The position numbers and the translations under genes are program-made. Shown here in pieces: positions 25,209-33,472 of a stretch of 64,000 nt of DNA. The notes under the pieces were generated by a model. That model was not told the DNA's origin, did no database searches, and worked only from the letters and a program-made list of their open reading frames with translations. Source of the DNA: Streptomyces lateritius (GTDB lineage: Bacteria > Actinomycetota > Actinomycetes > Streptomycetales > Streptomycetaceae). Within the stretch, counting starts at the first letter, position 1. Every line of letters begins with the position of its first letter. The DNA lies in NCBI RefSeq assembly GCF_014649715.1, contig NZ_BMTO01000004.1, positions 62,001 to 126,000 of the forward strand, given 5' to 3'.

Positions 25209-25985
25209 TCACCCGCGCGCGTACCGCCGCACCGCGAGCGGCGCGAAGAGCGCGATCAGGCCGAACGACCACAGCAGCGCCCCCGCCACCGGATGCGCCA
25301 CCGGCCAGGCCGCGTCCGCCGGTACGGCCACGTCGCCGAAGAGCTCGCGTACCGCCGTCGTCACCGCCGAGATCGGGTTCCACTCGGCGACCGTCCGCAG
25401 CCAGCCCGCCATGCTCTCGGTCGGGATGTACGCGTTCGACAGCAGCGGCAGCATGAAGGTGGCGCTTCCCAGCTGGCCGGCCGCCTCCTCGCTCCGCGAG
25501 GCCAGGCCGAGCAGGATTCCCACCCAGGTGGTCGCGAAGCGGAAGAGCAGCAGCAGCCCGAACGCGCCCAGCGCCTCCAGAGCCGTCCCCTCGATCCGCC
25601 ACCCCATGGCGAGCCCGACCAGGATCATCGGGACCATGCCGACCGCGCTCGTCACGAGATCGGCGAGCGCCTGCCCCAGTGGTACGGCGGCCCTGCTGAT
25701 CGGCATGGTCCGGAAGCGGTCCGTCACGCCCCGGTGCGCGTCCTGCGCGGCCTGGAACATCCCGGTCATGAGCCCGCCCGCCGCCGTCGCCGCGAGCAGC
25801 CCGGGCACCAGGTACGCCCGGTACTCGGTCCCGGGCATCGCGAGCGCGCTGCCGAAGACGTAACCGAAGAAGAGGAGGAAGACGATCGGCATCGTCTGCG
25901 TCATGACGGCGATCGCCGGCGCGCGCCGGACCTTCGTCAGGTGACGGCCGAGCACGGCGGTCCCGTCGTGGACGAGCGCGCTCAT
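25209..25985 (-). CDS. ABC-2 type exporter permease, DrrB-like
   Basis: 258 residues with six predicted membrane helices, among them PIVFLLFFGYVFGSA and LVTSAVGMVPMILVGLAMGW, and the family stretch RFRTMPISRAAVPLGQALADL. This is the DrrB/ABC-2 layout of drug and lipid exporters in actinobacteria. ATG 25985 overlaps the stop of the ATPase gene by four bases (TGA/ATG), so the pair is co-translated. Control by the divergent TetR is expected from the operator pair. Substrate unknown. Confidence 0.88.
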   Translation of the reverse strand: MSALVHDGTAVLGRHLTKVRRAPAIAVMTQTMPIVFLLFFGYVFGSALAMPGTEYRAYLVPGLLAATAAGGLMTGMFQAAQDAHRGVTDRFRTMPISRAAVPLGQALADLVTSAVGMVPMILVGLAMGWRIEGTALEALGAFGLLLLFRFATTWVGILLGLASRSEEAAGQLGSATFMLPLLSNAYIPTESMAGWLRTVAEWNPISAVTTAVRELFGDVAVPADAAWPVAHPVAGALLWSFGLIALFAPLAVRRYARG

Positions 25986-26920
25986 GCGGTGATCTCCCTA
26001 CGGTCCGTGAGGCGCAGGAACACCTCGTCGAGGGTGGGCGGACGCAGTGAGGCGTCGACGATGTGGATGCCGGCAGCGTCGATCTCGCGGACGAGCCGGG
26101 GGAGGGTGAGCGTGGGATCCGTGGTCACCGCGCCGATCGCCCGGCGCTCGGCGTCGAGGGACGGGGCGGAGCCGGTCAGCTGGTCGAGCACGGCCGCGGC
26201 GGCGTCCAGCAGCGCCGGGTCGGCGACGACGACCTCCGCCCGGCTTCCGATCAGCGCCTTGAGTTCGGCCGGGGTGCCGCGGTGCGCGGCCCGGCCCTCG
26301 TCGATCAGCACGATGTCGTCGGCGAGCTGATCGGCCTCCTCCAGGTACTGCGTGGTCAGCAGCACGGTGGTGCCCCGCACTGCCAGCTCCCGTACGGCGT
26401 CCCAGATGCCGTTCCGGCTGTGCGGATCCAGCCCGGTCGTCGGCTCGTCGAGGAAGAGGACCCGCGGCCGGACCAGCAGGCTCGCCGCCAGGTCGAGCCG
26501 CCGCCGCATGCCGCCCGAGTAGGTACGGGCGGGCCGCCCGGCCGCCTCGGCGAGGGCGAACCGCTCCAGGAGCTCGTCGGCGCGGGCACGCGGGGCACGC
26601 AGCAGCCTCGCGAACAGCCGCAGGTTCTCCGCGCCCGTGAGGTCGCCGTCGACCGAGGCGTACTGCCCCGTGACCGCGATCCGCTGTCGCACCCCGGCCG
26701 GATCGCGGACGACGTCGTGACCGGCGACCCGCGCACTGCCCGCGTCGGGGGTGACCAGCGTCGTCAGGACACGTACGGCGGTGGTCTTCCCGGCGCCGTT
26801 GGGGCCGAGAACACCGCAGACGGTGCCCTCGCGGACCGCCAGATCGAGCCCGCGCAGGGCGTGGACCTCGCCGTACCGCTTCCGCAGACCCTCACTAAGT
26901 ACAGCGTACGTAGTAGTCAT
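25982..26920 (-). CDS. ABC exporter ATP-binding protein, DrrA-like
   Basis: 312 residues. Walker A GPNGAGKTTAVR, Q-loop ITGQYASVDG-like (TGQYASVD), signature YSGGMRRRLDLA, Walker B LFLDEPTTGLD and H-loop LLTTQYLEEAD. The C-terminal DrrA-type regulatory region ends DEVFLRLTDR. ATG 26920 has no ribosome binding site, so it is probably a leaderless message; GTG 26938 is an alternative. Codons 2-9 lie inside a TetR-type operator, an unusual arrangement in which a repressor would cover the first codons. Confidence 0.9.
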   Translation of the reverse strand: MTTTYAVLSEGLRKRYGEVHALRGLDLAVREGTVCGVLGPNGAGKTTAVRVLTTLVTPDAGSARVAGHDVVRDPAGVRQRIAVTGQYASVDGDLTGAENLRLFARLLRAPRARADELLERFALAEAAGRPARTYSGGMRRRLDLAASLLVRPRVLFLDEPTTGLDPHSRNGIWDAVRELAVRGTTVLLTTQYLEEADQLADDIVLIDEGRAAHRGTPAELKALIGSRAEVVVADPALLDAAAAVLDQLTGSAPSLDAERRAIGAVTTDPTLTLPRLVREIDAAGIHIVDASLRPPTLDEVFLRLTDRREITA

Positions 26921-26957
26921 GGCTCGACCATAGCGCACTACGTACGCTGTACGTAAC
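26895..26957. promoter_or_regulatory. two facing TetR operators between the ABC exporter and tetR genes
   Basis: The core ACTACGTACGCTGTAC appears on the minus strand inside 26895-26916 and on the plus strand inside 26936-26957, with 16 identical bases and matching flanks. Each copy contains the inverted repeat TACGTAC/GTACxTA. One covers the start of the exporter gene, the other precedes the tetR start. This is strong sequence evidence for autoregulation and exporter control by the adjacent TetR. Confidence 0.75.
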
Positions 26958-26982
26958 TAGGATGGGGGCGAGGTGATGATCC

Positions 26983-27702
26983 ATGGCAGGCCGAGCGGCC
27001 GAACCGGAAGTGATCTGGGCGCGGCCCGAGCGGGCGGGACGAGGTCCCCGGCCGGTGTACAGCAGGAGCGACATCGTGGCGGCCGCGGTGCGCCTCGCCG
27101 ACGCCGACGGCATCGACGCGCTCTCGATGCGCCGGATCGCGGCCGACGTCGGCTGCGGCACGATGTCGCTCTACAACTACGTGCCGCGCAAAGAGGACCT
27201 GTACGAGCTGATGGTCGACGCGGTGAGCGGCGAGTACGAGTTCACCGGGGCGCCGAGCGGTGACTGGCGCGCGGACATGCTCGCGGTGGGCCGCGAGGCC
27301 CGGGGGATCCTGCGGCGCCACCCCTGGGTGATCCGCCTGATGACCACGGGCTACGCCTCCGGCCCCAACGCCCTGCGCTTCCTGGAGCACTGTCTGACCT
27401 GCTTGGAGGGCGTCGGCCTGCCCGGCGGCGCCAAGATGGAGCTCATCGCCAACATCAACGGCACGGTGATGACGATCGTCGCCAACGAGCTCGCCCTCGC
27501 CGAACGGGCCCGCGGGCTCCCCTGGTCCGAGGAGGAGGAGCAGGCCGTGCGCGGCGCCTACCTGATGCGGCAACTGGCGGGCGGCGCCTACCCGCGGCTG
27601 GCCGCCGTGATGGCCGAGTCCGGTGCCACGCGCATCGACCCCGAGGAGATCTTCGACCGGACGCTCGGGCGGGTGCTCGACTCGTTCGTCGCGCCGGAGT
27701 AG
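26983..27702 (+). CDS. TetR repressor divergent to the DrrAB-like exporter
   Basis: 239 residues. The N-terminal extension (to about 25) is followed by a helix-turn-helix: IVAAAVRLADADGIDALSMRRIAADVGCGTMSLYNYVPRKEDL, motif core CGTMSLYNYVPRKEDLYEL. The C-terminal domain resembles TetR_C (tetracycline-repressor-like), with TGYASGPNALRFLEHCL, suited to drug-like ligands. ATG 26983 has GAGG 8-11 bases upstream. The two matching operators and the divergent exporter make it the local repressor of drug export (strong inference). The ligand is not known. Confidence 0.9.
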   Translation: MAGRAAEPEVIWARPERAGRGPRPVYSRSDIVAAAVRLADADGIDALSMRRIAADVGCGTMSLYNYVPRKEDLYELMVDAVSGEYEFTGAPSGDWRADMLAVGREARGILRRHPWVIRLMTTGYASGPNALRFLEHCLTCLEGVGLPGGAKMELIANINGTVMTIVANELALAERARGLPWSEEEEQAVRGAYLMRQLAGGAYPRLAAVMAESGATRIDPEEIFDRTLGRVLDSFVAPE

Positions 27703-27731
27703 GCCCTGCGGCGAGAGCGCCCCTACGGCGC

Positions 27732-27918
27732 TGGGCCGTGTCCGTGAAGTCCCGCGTGGCCTGCGGCGTCTGGCACGCACGCTCGCCGCGTTGTCGGGAT
27801 CACCCGAGTACGCCCCGTACGAGGGCGACCGCGACCCTCCGCCTTGCGATCCGCACGCACCAGACGCCGCGGGCCCTGCCCTGCGGGCAGACGGCGCTAC
27901 TTTCCGGACCCGACCTAG
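27732..27918. repeat. long copy of a dispersed palindromic element (MITE-like)
   Basis: The left end CTGGGCCGTGTCCGTGAAG and the right end CTTTCCGGACCCGACCTAG are imperfect inverted repeats. Nested inside, GGCCTGCGGCGTCTGG pairs with CCAGACGCCGCGGGCC (15 of 16). Both ends match the 68-base element at 2641-2708 in reverse orientation, including CTGCC and GGGCAGACGGCG blocks. The right end carries the TAG stop codon of the minus-strand type ISP-like gene. No transposase is encoded. Confidence 0.7.
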
Positions 27919-29162
27919 AGCAGCGCGAACTGGCCCTCCGGGCCCTCCTCCCGGTGGTCCAGGACGGACGCGGGGCGTCGGGCGGACTCCGGGACGGGCA
28001 GGACGCCCGCCTCCCGCAGCGCGGTACGGGTCAGCCGGGCGTCCTCGGCGAGCGCGGCCCGCTCCGGCTCCCGCTGGGCGAGGAGGGCGAGGACGGTGAT
28101 CAGCTCCAGGAGCTCCGAGGTCCACTCCTGCGGCCAGGCGCCCGGGCCGGTCGCCTCCAGGGTGCCGGGCTCGACGGGCGCGGTCCGGTGCGTGAACCAC
28201 TGTTCGAGCATTCGCACCCCGCCGACGCGGAACTCCCACGCCTCGGACGGCACCGGAGAGATCCTCCCCGTGTCGAGGGCGAGGGTCTCCTCCGCGGAGT
28301 CGTACGAAAGGGTCCCGGGCCGGGCCGGGACCGGCGCCCGCACGTAGGGGCGCCGGCCGCCGGGCAGCCGGGGCCGCTCGCCGCCCCGGGCGCCCCGCAG
28401 CTGGATGCGGGTCAGCCGCCGGCCGAGCTCCACCCCCGAGGACCAGACTCCGGGGTCCAGCGGCAACGGGACACGGCAGCCGGCGGGGGAGGGGCGGGCG
28501 GCGGCCACGGCCCACGCCAGCACGTCCTCGGCGGCGACCTCCTGTCCGTACCGCTCGCCGAGCAGGTCCGGGAGCCCCGGCGCGAGGTTCGGCTCCAGGC
28601 CGCCGGGACGCCGGAAGAGCGGGCGGATCCGGCCCGGGCGACCGGCCGGGGAACGGCCGTCGGGCAGCGCTGCGGTCACCACCAGCGCGGGGCCCGCCGC
28701 ACCGGGCACGTACCCCTGCTCGACCGCGAACAGCTGGTGCTCGTCCGCCACCCGCCACAGCTCGGGCCGGGCACTGTCGATCAGCCGGTGGTCGGGGATC
28801 AGCCACTGCTCGTCGAACGGCCCGTGCGCGAACCGTACGGGTTCGGGGCACGGCCCGCACTCGCGGGCGAACCGGCCGGTGCCGGTCCGCTGCCCCGGCA
28901 GCGCGGCCACCGAACTCGCCGGCGTACGGGCCCGGCTGGAGCGGAACAGCGCCTCGCGTTCGTCTCCCTCCGCCTTCGTCAGGCGGTCCCAGCGGGCCCG
29001 CAGCGTGCGGACGTCGGGTGCCACGATCCAGGACCTGCCGAGCCGCAGCGGCGCCACGGACCACGGCATCAGCTCGTCGAGGAGGGGCGCGTCGAGAAGG
29101 GGGTCCTTCAGGAGGGGCGCGTCGTCGTCCGGCCGCGGGTCTTCGGTCGTCACGCCCCGCAT
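27915..29162 (-). CDS. orphan type ISP restriction/modification-like protein
   Basis: 415 residues. The visible signature blocks are MPWSVAPLRLGRSWIVAPD, EREALFRSSRARTP, TGTGRFARECGPCPEPVRFAHGPFDEQWLIPDHRLID and QEWTSELLELITVLALLAQ. From family knowledge these match the specificity-type C-terminal domain of type ISP restriction enzymes as found in stand-alone Streptomyces proteins. No methyltransferase (NPPY), helicase or nuclease motif is present and no such gene is adjacent, so restriction activity alone is unlikely. ATG 29162 has GGAGG 9 bases upstream. Its stop codon is formed by the end of the palindromic element. Confidence 0.65.
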   Translation of the reverse strand: MRGVTTEDPRPDDDAPLLKDPLLDAPLLDELMPWSVAPLRLGRSWIVAPDVRTLRARWDRLTKAEGDEREALFRSSRARTPASSVAALPGQRTGTGRFARECGPCPEPVRFAHGPFDEQWLIPDHRLIDSARPELWRVADEHQLFAVEQGYVPGAAGPALVVTAALPDGRSPAGRPGRIRPLFRRPGGLEPNLAPGLPDLLGERYGQEVAAEDVLAWAVAAARPSPAGCRVPLPLDPGVWSSGVELGRRLTRIQLRGARGGERPRLPGGRRPYVRAPVPARPGTLSYDSAEETLALDTGRISPVPSEAWEFRVGGVRMLEQWFTHRTAPVEPGTLEATGPGAWPQEWTSELLELITVLALLAQREPERAALAEDARLTRTALREAGVLPVPESARRPASVLDHREEGPEGQFALL

Positions 29163-29176
29163 GCTAACGAGCCTCC

Positions 29177-29926
29177 TCAGTGCGCCTCCACCGTCACCGA
29201 GAAGGAGAACCGGTCGCCGCGGTAGCGGATGCGGGCCACGTCCACCACCCGGCTGTCGGCGTCGTAGGTCACGCCGGTGTAGTGCAGGATCGGCGAGAGC
29301 AGCGGCACCTGGAGCAGCGCCGCCGTCTCGGGGTCCGCGAGCCGCGCCTCCACCGTGTCCGTGATCCGGCTGATCCGGACCCCGACCACGTCCCGCAGCA
29401 CCTTCGTCATCGGCCAGCGCTCCAGGTCGGCCGGGTCGAGCCCGGCCGCGATGTCGGGGCGCACCGAGTTCTCGGCCCAGTTCGTGGGCTCCCCGCTCTC
29501 ACCGTCGGAGCGCAGCCGCCGGTAGGCGACCACCTCGGTCACGTCCGGGAAGTACTCGGCCAGCTCGCCGGGCACCGGGCCGGAGCCGTGGCCGAGGACG
29601 GTCGTCCGCTCGCCCGACTGCTGGGCCACGATCGCGTCGATCGAGCCGAGCAGCCGGCGCGGGGCGGAGCGCCGGGCGCCGGGCTCGATGAACGTGCCCC
29701 GTCTCCGGTGCCTGCTGATCAGGCCCTCCTCCTCCAGCTCCTTGAGGGCCTGGCGCATCGTCAGCACGCTGACGCCGTAGTGCGTGGCGAGCTGCTCCTC
29801 GGTGGGCAGCCGCAGCGATGCGTCGGGCGTGCGGCCCAGTATCGAGGCGCGCAGCGACTGCGAGACCTGATACCAGAGCGGCAGCTTACGGTTCAGGACC
29901 AGCGAGTCGGGAGCGAAGGCGGTCAC
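29177..29926 (-). CDS. GntR/HutC-type regulator next to hmgA
   Basis: 249 residues. Winged helix with LPTEEQLATHYGVSVLTMRQALKELEEEGLI (core SVLTMRQALKELEEEG) and a C-terminal UTRA ligand domain (about 90-245) with ILHYTGVTYD and VDVARIRYRGDRF. GTG 29926 is chosen because GGAG sits 7 bases upstream and avoids overlapping hmgA; the gene starts 13 bases after the hmgA stop, so the two probably form one operon. UTRA regulators sense small metabolites, and the context suggests homogentisate or another aromatic catabolite as inducer (inference). The likely operator is the 9-base inverted repeat before hmgA. Confidence 0.87.
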   Translation of the reverse strand: MTAFAPDSLVLNRKLPLWYQVSQSLRASILGRTPDASLRLPTEEQLATHYGVSVLTMRQALKELEEEGLISRHRRRGTFIEPGARRSAPRRLLGSIDAIVAQQSGERTTVLGHGSGPVPGELAEYFPDVTEVVAYRRLRSDGESGEPTNWAENSVRPDIAAGLDPADLERWPMTKVLRDVVGVRISRITDTVEARLADPETAALLQVPLLSPILHYTGVTYDADSRVVDVARIRYRGDRFSFSVTVEAH

Positions 29927-29939
29927 GGCGTTCTCCGTA

Positions 29940-31265
29940 CTACGACCGGAAGTGGCGCTCAAGACCCTGCCACACGTCGTCGTACCCCTTCTGCAGATGG
30001 TCGGCTTCGGCCGCCTGACCGGTGGCGGTGATGGGCCAGCGGGTCTCGAACATGAAGGCCAGCCCGTCGTCGATCTTCTGCGGCTTCAGATCGGCGGCGC
30101 TGGCGCGGTCGAAGGTCTCACGGTCCGGTCCGTGCGCGGACATCATGTTGTGCAGCGAGCCGCCGCCAGGCACGAAGCCTTCGGCCTTGGCGTCGTACGC
30201 GCCCTCGATCAGGCCCATGTACTCGCTCATCACGTTCCGGTGGAAGTACGGCGGGCGGAAGGTGTCCTCGCCGACCAGCCAGCGCGGGGCGAAGACCACG
30301 AAGTCGACGCCCGCGAGACCGGGGGTGTCGGACGGCGACGTGAGGACCGTGAAGATCGACGGGTCCGGGTGGTCGTACGTGATCGTCCCGATCACGTTGA
30401 AGCGGTGCAGGTCGTAGACGTACGGGGTGTGGTTGCCGTGCCAGGCGACGACGTCGAGGGGGGAGTGGCCGTACGTCGCCGACCAGAGGTTGCCGCAGTA
30501 CTTGTTGACGACCTCGACCGGGCCCTCGACGTCCTCGTACGCGGCGACGGGCGCACGGAAGTCGCGCGCGTTGGCCAGGCCGTTGGCGCCGATCGGGCCG
30601 AGGTCGGGGAGCTGGAAGGGCGCGCCGTAGTTCTCGCAGACGTACCCGCGGGCGCTCTCGTCCAGGAGCTCGACCCGGAAGCGGACGCCGCGGGGGATGA
30701 GCGCCACCTCGCCGGGGCGGGCGGCGAGCAGGCCCAGCTCCGTGCGCAGGAGGAGGCGGCCGCGCTCGGGGACGATCAGCAGTTCGCCGTCGGCGTCGCT
30801 GAACACCCGCTCCATGGAGGCGTTGGCGTGGTAGAGGTGCACGGCCATGCCCGCGCGCTGGGTCGCGTCGCCGTTGCCGCCGAGGGTCCACAGGCCGCCG
30901 AGCCAGTCGGTGCCCGGCGCCGGGTCGGGCAGCGGGTTCCAGCGGAGCCGGTTGGGGTCGGGGACCGTCTCGCTGAAGGGCGCGGAGCGGACGGCGCCGT
31001 TGTCGATCCGCGTGAACGGCGGGTGCGCGGCCGACGGGCGGATGCGGTAGAGCCACGAGCGGCGGTTGTGGGCACGCGGCTCGGTGAACGCACTGCCGCT
31101 CAGCTGCTCGGCGTACAGGCCCAACGGGGCGCGCTGGGGAGAGTTGCGGCCGTGCGGCAGGGCGCCCGGCACGGCCTCCGAGCTGTGCTCGTTGCCGAAT
31201 CCGGTGGTGTACGTCAGCGCCTCGGCGGTCTTTCTCGCCTGCGCCGCCGTGTGGTCCGTGGTCAT
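29940..31265 (-). CDS. hmgA: homogentisate 1,2-dioxygenase
   Basis: 441 residues, the normal size. Family blocks: [38 protein letters not shown], then the iron-binding cupin region with [38 protein letters not shown] (His and Glu ligands) and a late [12 protein letters not shown]. It opens the ring of homogentisate to maleylacetoacetate in tyrosine and phenylalanine breakdown. ATG 31265 starts the message near a strong inverted repeat (31293-31320). Maleylacetoacetate isomerase and fumarylacetoacetase are not next to it. Cotranscribed with the GntR gene. Confidence 0.96.
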   Translation of the reverse strand: MTTDHTAAQARKTAEALTYTTGFGNEHSSEAVPGALPHGRNSPQRAPLGLYAEQLSGSAFTEPRAHNRRSWLYRIRPSAAHPPFTRIDNGAVRSAPFSETVPDPNRLRWNPLPDPAPGTDWLGGLWTLGGNGDATQRAGMAVHLYHANASMERVFSDADGELLIVPERGRLLLRTELGLLAARPGEVALIPRGVRFRVELLDESARGYVCENYGAPFQLPDLGPIGANGLANARDFRAPVAAYEDVEGPVEVVNKYCGNLWSATYGHSPLDVVAWHGNHTPYVYDLHRFNVIGTITYDHPDPSIFTVLTSPSDTPGLAGVDFVVFAPRWLVGEDTFRPPYFHRNVMSEYMGLIEGAYDAKAEGFVPGGGSLHNMMSAHGPDRETFDRASAADLKPQKIDDGLAFMFETRWPITATGQAAEADHLQKGYDDVWQGLERHFRS

Positions 31266-31292
31266 CGCCCGCTCCTGTCCTGAGCCCGCAAA

Positions 31293-31320
31293 GGAATCCT
31301 ATGCATGACCGTAGGATTCC
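31293..31320. promoter_or_regulatory. 9-base perfect inverted repeat upstream of hmgA
   Basis: GGAATCCTA at 31293-31301 and TAGGATTCC at 31312-31320 are exact inverse complements with a 10-base spacer, 28 bases before the hmgA start and about 90 bases before the divergent beta-helix gene. Size and symmetry fit a dimeric repressor site. The adjacent GntR protein is the obvious candidate. Confidence 0.65.
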
Positions 31321-31408
31321 GCGACCGTTCGCGTCAACGGGGCCCTGCTTCGACGTGGGGCGTGCACGGGGGGTTCCAAAAGATGAACATTGCTCTACTC
31401 TCACGCGC

Positions 31409-33472
31409 ATGTCGTGGACCCGCAGGCTCCTTGTCGCGCTCTCGGTCGTTCTCGCGGCGCTCGCCGCCACCCTTCTCACCGCCCCCGGGGCCCAGGCCCA
31501 CGAGGAGCGGCCCGTCACCTTCCCCGACGGCTCCGGCAGCGTGCCGAAGCTGCGCACCGGGGAGCCCGACCTCCTGGTCTGCAAGACCGACCGGGCCGAC
31601 CTCGTCCGCCGGATCTCCGGCTTCCCCGCCGCGTTGAAGGCCCGGAACCTGGCTCTGTTCGACCGCTGCGTACGCGGTGGCCACCGCCATCTCCAGCAGG
31701 CCGTCGACGCCGTCGACCGGCCCGGCATGACCATCGCCGTCCTGCCCGGGCTCTACGAGGAGCAACCGTCCCTGCCGCCCCCGGCCGGAGCCTGCGCCTC
31801 CCTCGAAGCGCCCACGTCGGCGCTCGGCTACCAGATCCTGTCGTACGAGCAGCAGAAGCAGTGCCCGCACAACCAGAACCTGGTCGCGATCCTCGGCAAG
31901 AAGGACCTCCAGATCGAGGGCACCGGCGCCTCACGCCTCGACGTCGTCTTCGACGCCAAGTACGCCAAACTCAACGCCATCCGGGCCGACGAGTCCGACG
32001 GGATCTACTTCCGCAACTTCACCGCCCAGCGGACCACCTTCAACTCGCTGTACGTCCTCGCGGGCGACGGCTTCGTCATCGACGACGTCCTGACCCGCTG
32101 GAACGACGAGTACGGCTTCCTGACCTTCGCCTCCGACCACGGCCTCTACAAGAACTGCGAGTCGTACGGCAACGGCGACTCCGGCATCTACCCCGGCTCG
32201 GCCTCCGACATCAACAACGGCCGCGGCTACGACGTCCCGCGCTACTCCATCGAGATCACCGGCTGCCGCAGCCACCACAACATGGTCGGCTACAGCGGCA
32301 CGGCCGGGGACTCGGTGTGGGTCCACGACAACGAGTTCGACCACAACATGGGCGGCGCCTCCATGGACTCCGCCTTCCCCGGCCACCCCGGACTCCCGCA
32401 GAACCACGCCCGGTTCGAACGCAACCTCATCCACGACAACAACCAGAACTACTACCCGTACGTCGCCGACGGCACCTGCGCCGAACCCCCGGTCGAGCGC
32501 GGCTACGAACGGGGCGTGGTGTGCCCCCAGATCTCCATGCCTCCGGGCACCGGCATCATCACGGCGGGCGGCAACTGGAACCTGTACGAGAACAACTGGG
32601 TGTACGGGCACCAGCGCGCCGCGTTCTACCTGAGCGCCGTCCCCGCCTTCGTCCGGGGCGAGTCGGCGTGGGGGAAGCAGGCCGACACCTCGCACCACAA
32701 CCGCTACGCCGGCAACCACCTGGGCGTCGACAGGACCGGCACCCCACGCCCCAACCGCGCGGACGTGTGGTGGGACGGCCAGGGCGGCGGCAACTGCTGG
32801 CAGGCCGACGCCGGGGCCTCCAGCCCAGGGGCCCTGCCCGTGTGCGGGACACCCAGAGGCGAGGTCTCCGGCGGCAGTGACCGGCTCATCGGCGAACCCG
32901 TCAAGCTCGCCCAACTCCTCGTCTGCGCCGACTACGACGTCCAGGCCCGGCGGCTGCCCGTGGGCTGCGACTGGTACGGGGCGCGCGGGATCCAGCGGGT
33001 CGAGACCCAGCTCGCCCTGGCGTTCGCCGTCGTCCTCGCCCTGGTCGGCGGCGCCCTGTGGTGGCGCAGGCTCCGCGGCAGCCGGGTCGCGGGCGCGGCG
33101 GCCCTGGTGGGCCTCACGGGGCTCGCCCTGGACGTGGCCGGATCGACCCTGAGCCTGGCCTCCGGGCCCGTCCCGGCCCTGGCGCTCGTCCTGACGGGCA
33201 CCGGATGGACGGCCCTGGGCGTGACCCTGCGAGCGGAGCGCCCCGCCCTCGCCTGGACCACCCTGTCGCTCGGCGCCCTCACCCTCCTGGACGCCTTCGA
33301 CAAGGCCGTCCTGATGATCCCCTGGACTCCGCTGAGTCCGGCCTGGCTGCGCGGCCTGCTCGCGGTGGTGTGGGTCCTGTGGGCGCTCGTGGCATCGTCG
33401 GCCCGGACGCCGTCCCGCCCGTCGCGCCGCGCGGCACCGGCCGCCGCCACGGCGCCCGGGAGCGCGGGATGA
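31409..33472 (+). CDS. secreted right-handed beta-helix protein with C-terminal membrane helices
   Basis: 687 residues. A signal peptide (RRLLVALSVVLAALAATLLTAPGAQA, partly quoted) ends about residue 30. The exported part (about 31-545) contains a parallel beta-helix of NosD/pectate-lyase-like type, seen in repeated short strands such as SDGIYFRNFT, GDGFVIDDVLTRW, NCESYGNGDSGIY, SIEITGCRSHHN, SVWVHDNEFDHN, and RFERNLIHDNN. It has about a dozen Cys and many Asn/His/Asp residues. The C-terminal 140 residues hold about five hydrophobic helices (LALAFAVVLALVGGAL onward), so it is membrane-tethered outside the cell. Start ATG 31409. It is coupled by ATGA to the cupredoxin gene. Confidence 0.82.
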   Translation: MSWTRRLLVALSVVLAALAATLLTAPGAQAHEERPVTFPDGSGSVPKLRTGEPDLLVCKTDRADLVRRISGFPAALKARNLALFDRCVRGGHRHLQQAVDAVDRPGMTIAVLPGLYEEQPSLPPPAGACASLEAPTSALGYQILSYEQQKQCPHNQNLVAILGKKDLQIEGTGASRLDVVFDAKYAKLNAIRADESDGIYFRNFTAQRTTFNSLYVLAGDGFVIDDVLTRWNDEYGFLTFASDHGLYKNCESYGNGDSGIYPGSASDINNGRGYDVPRYSIEITGCRSHHNMVGYSGTAGDSVWVHDNEFDHNMGGASMDSAFPGHPGLPQNHARFERNLIHDNNQNYYPYVADGTCAEPPVERGYERGVVCPQISMPPGTGIITAGGNWNLYENNWVYGHQRAAFYLSAVPAFVRGESAWGKQADTSHHNRYAGNHLGVDRTGTPRPNRADVWWDGQGGGNCWQADAGASSPGALPVCGTPRGEVSGGSDRLIGEPVKLAQLLVCADYDVQARRLPVGCDWYGARGIQRVETQLALAFAVVLALVGGALWWRRLRGSRVAGAAALVGLTGLALDVAGSTLSLASGPVPALALVLTGTGWTALGVTLRAERPALAWTTLSLGALTLLDAFDKAVLMIPWTPLSPAWLRGLLAVVWVLWALVASSARTPSRPSRRAAPAAATAPGSAG

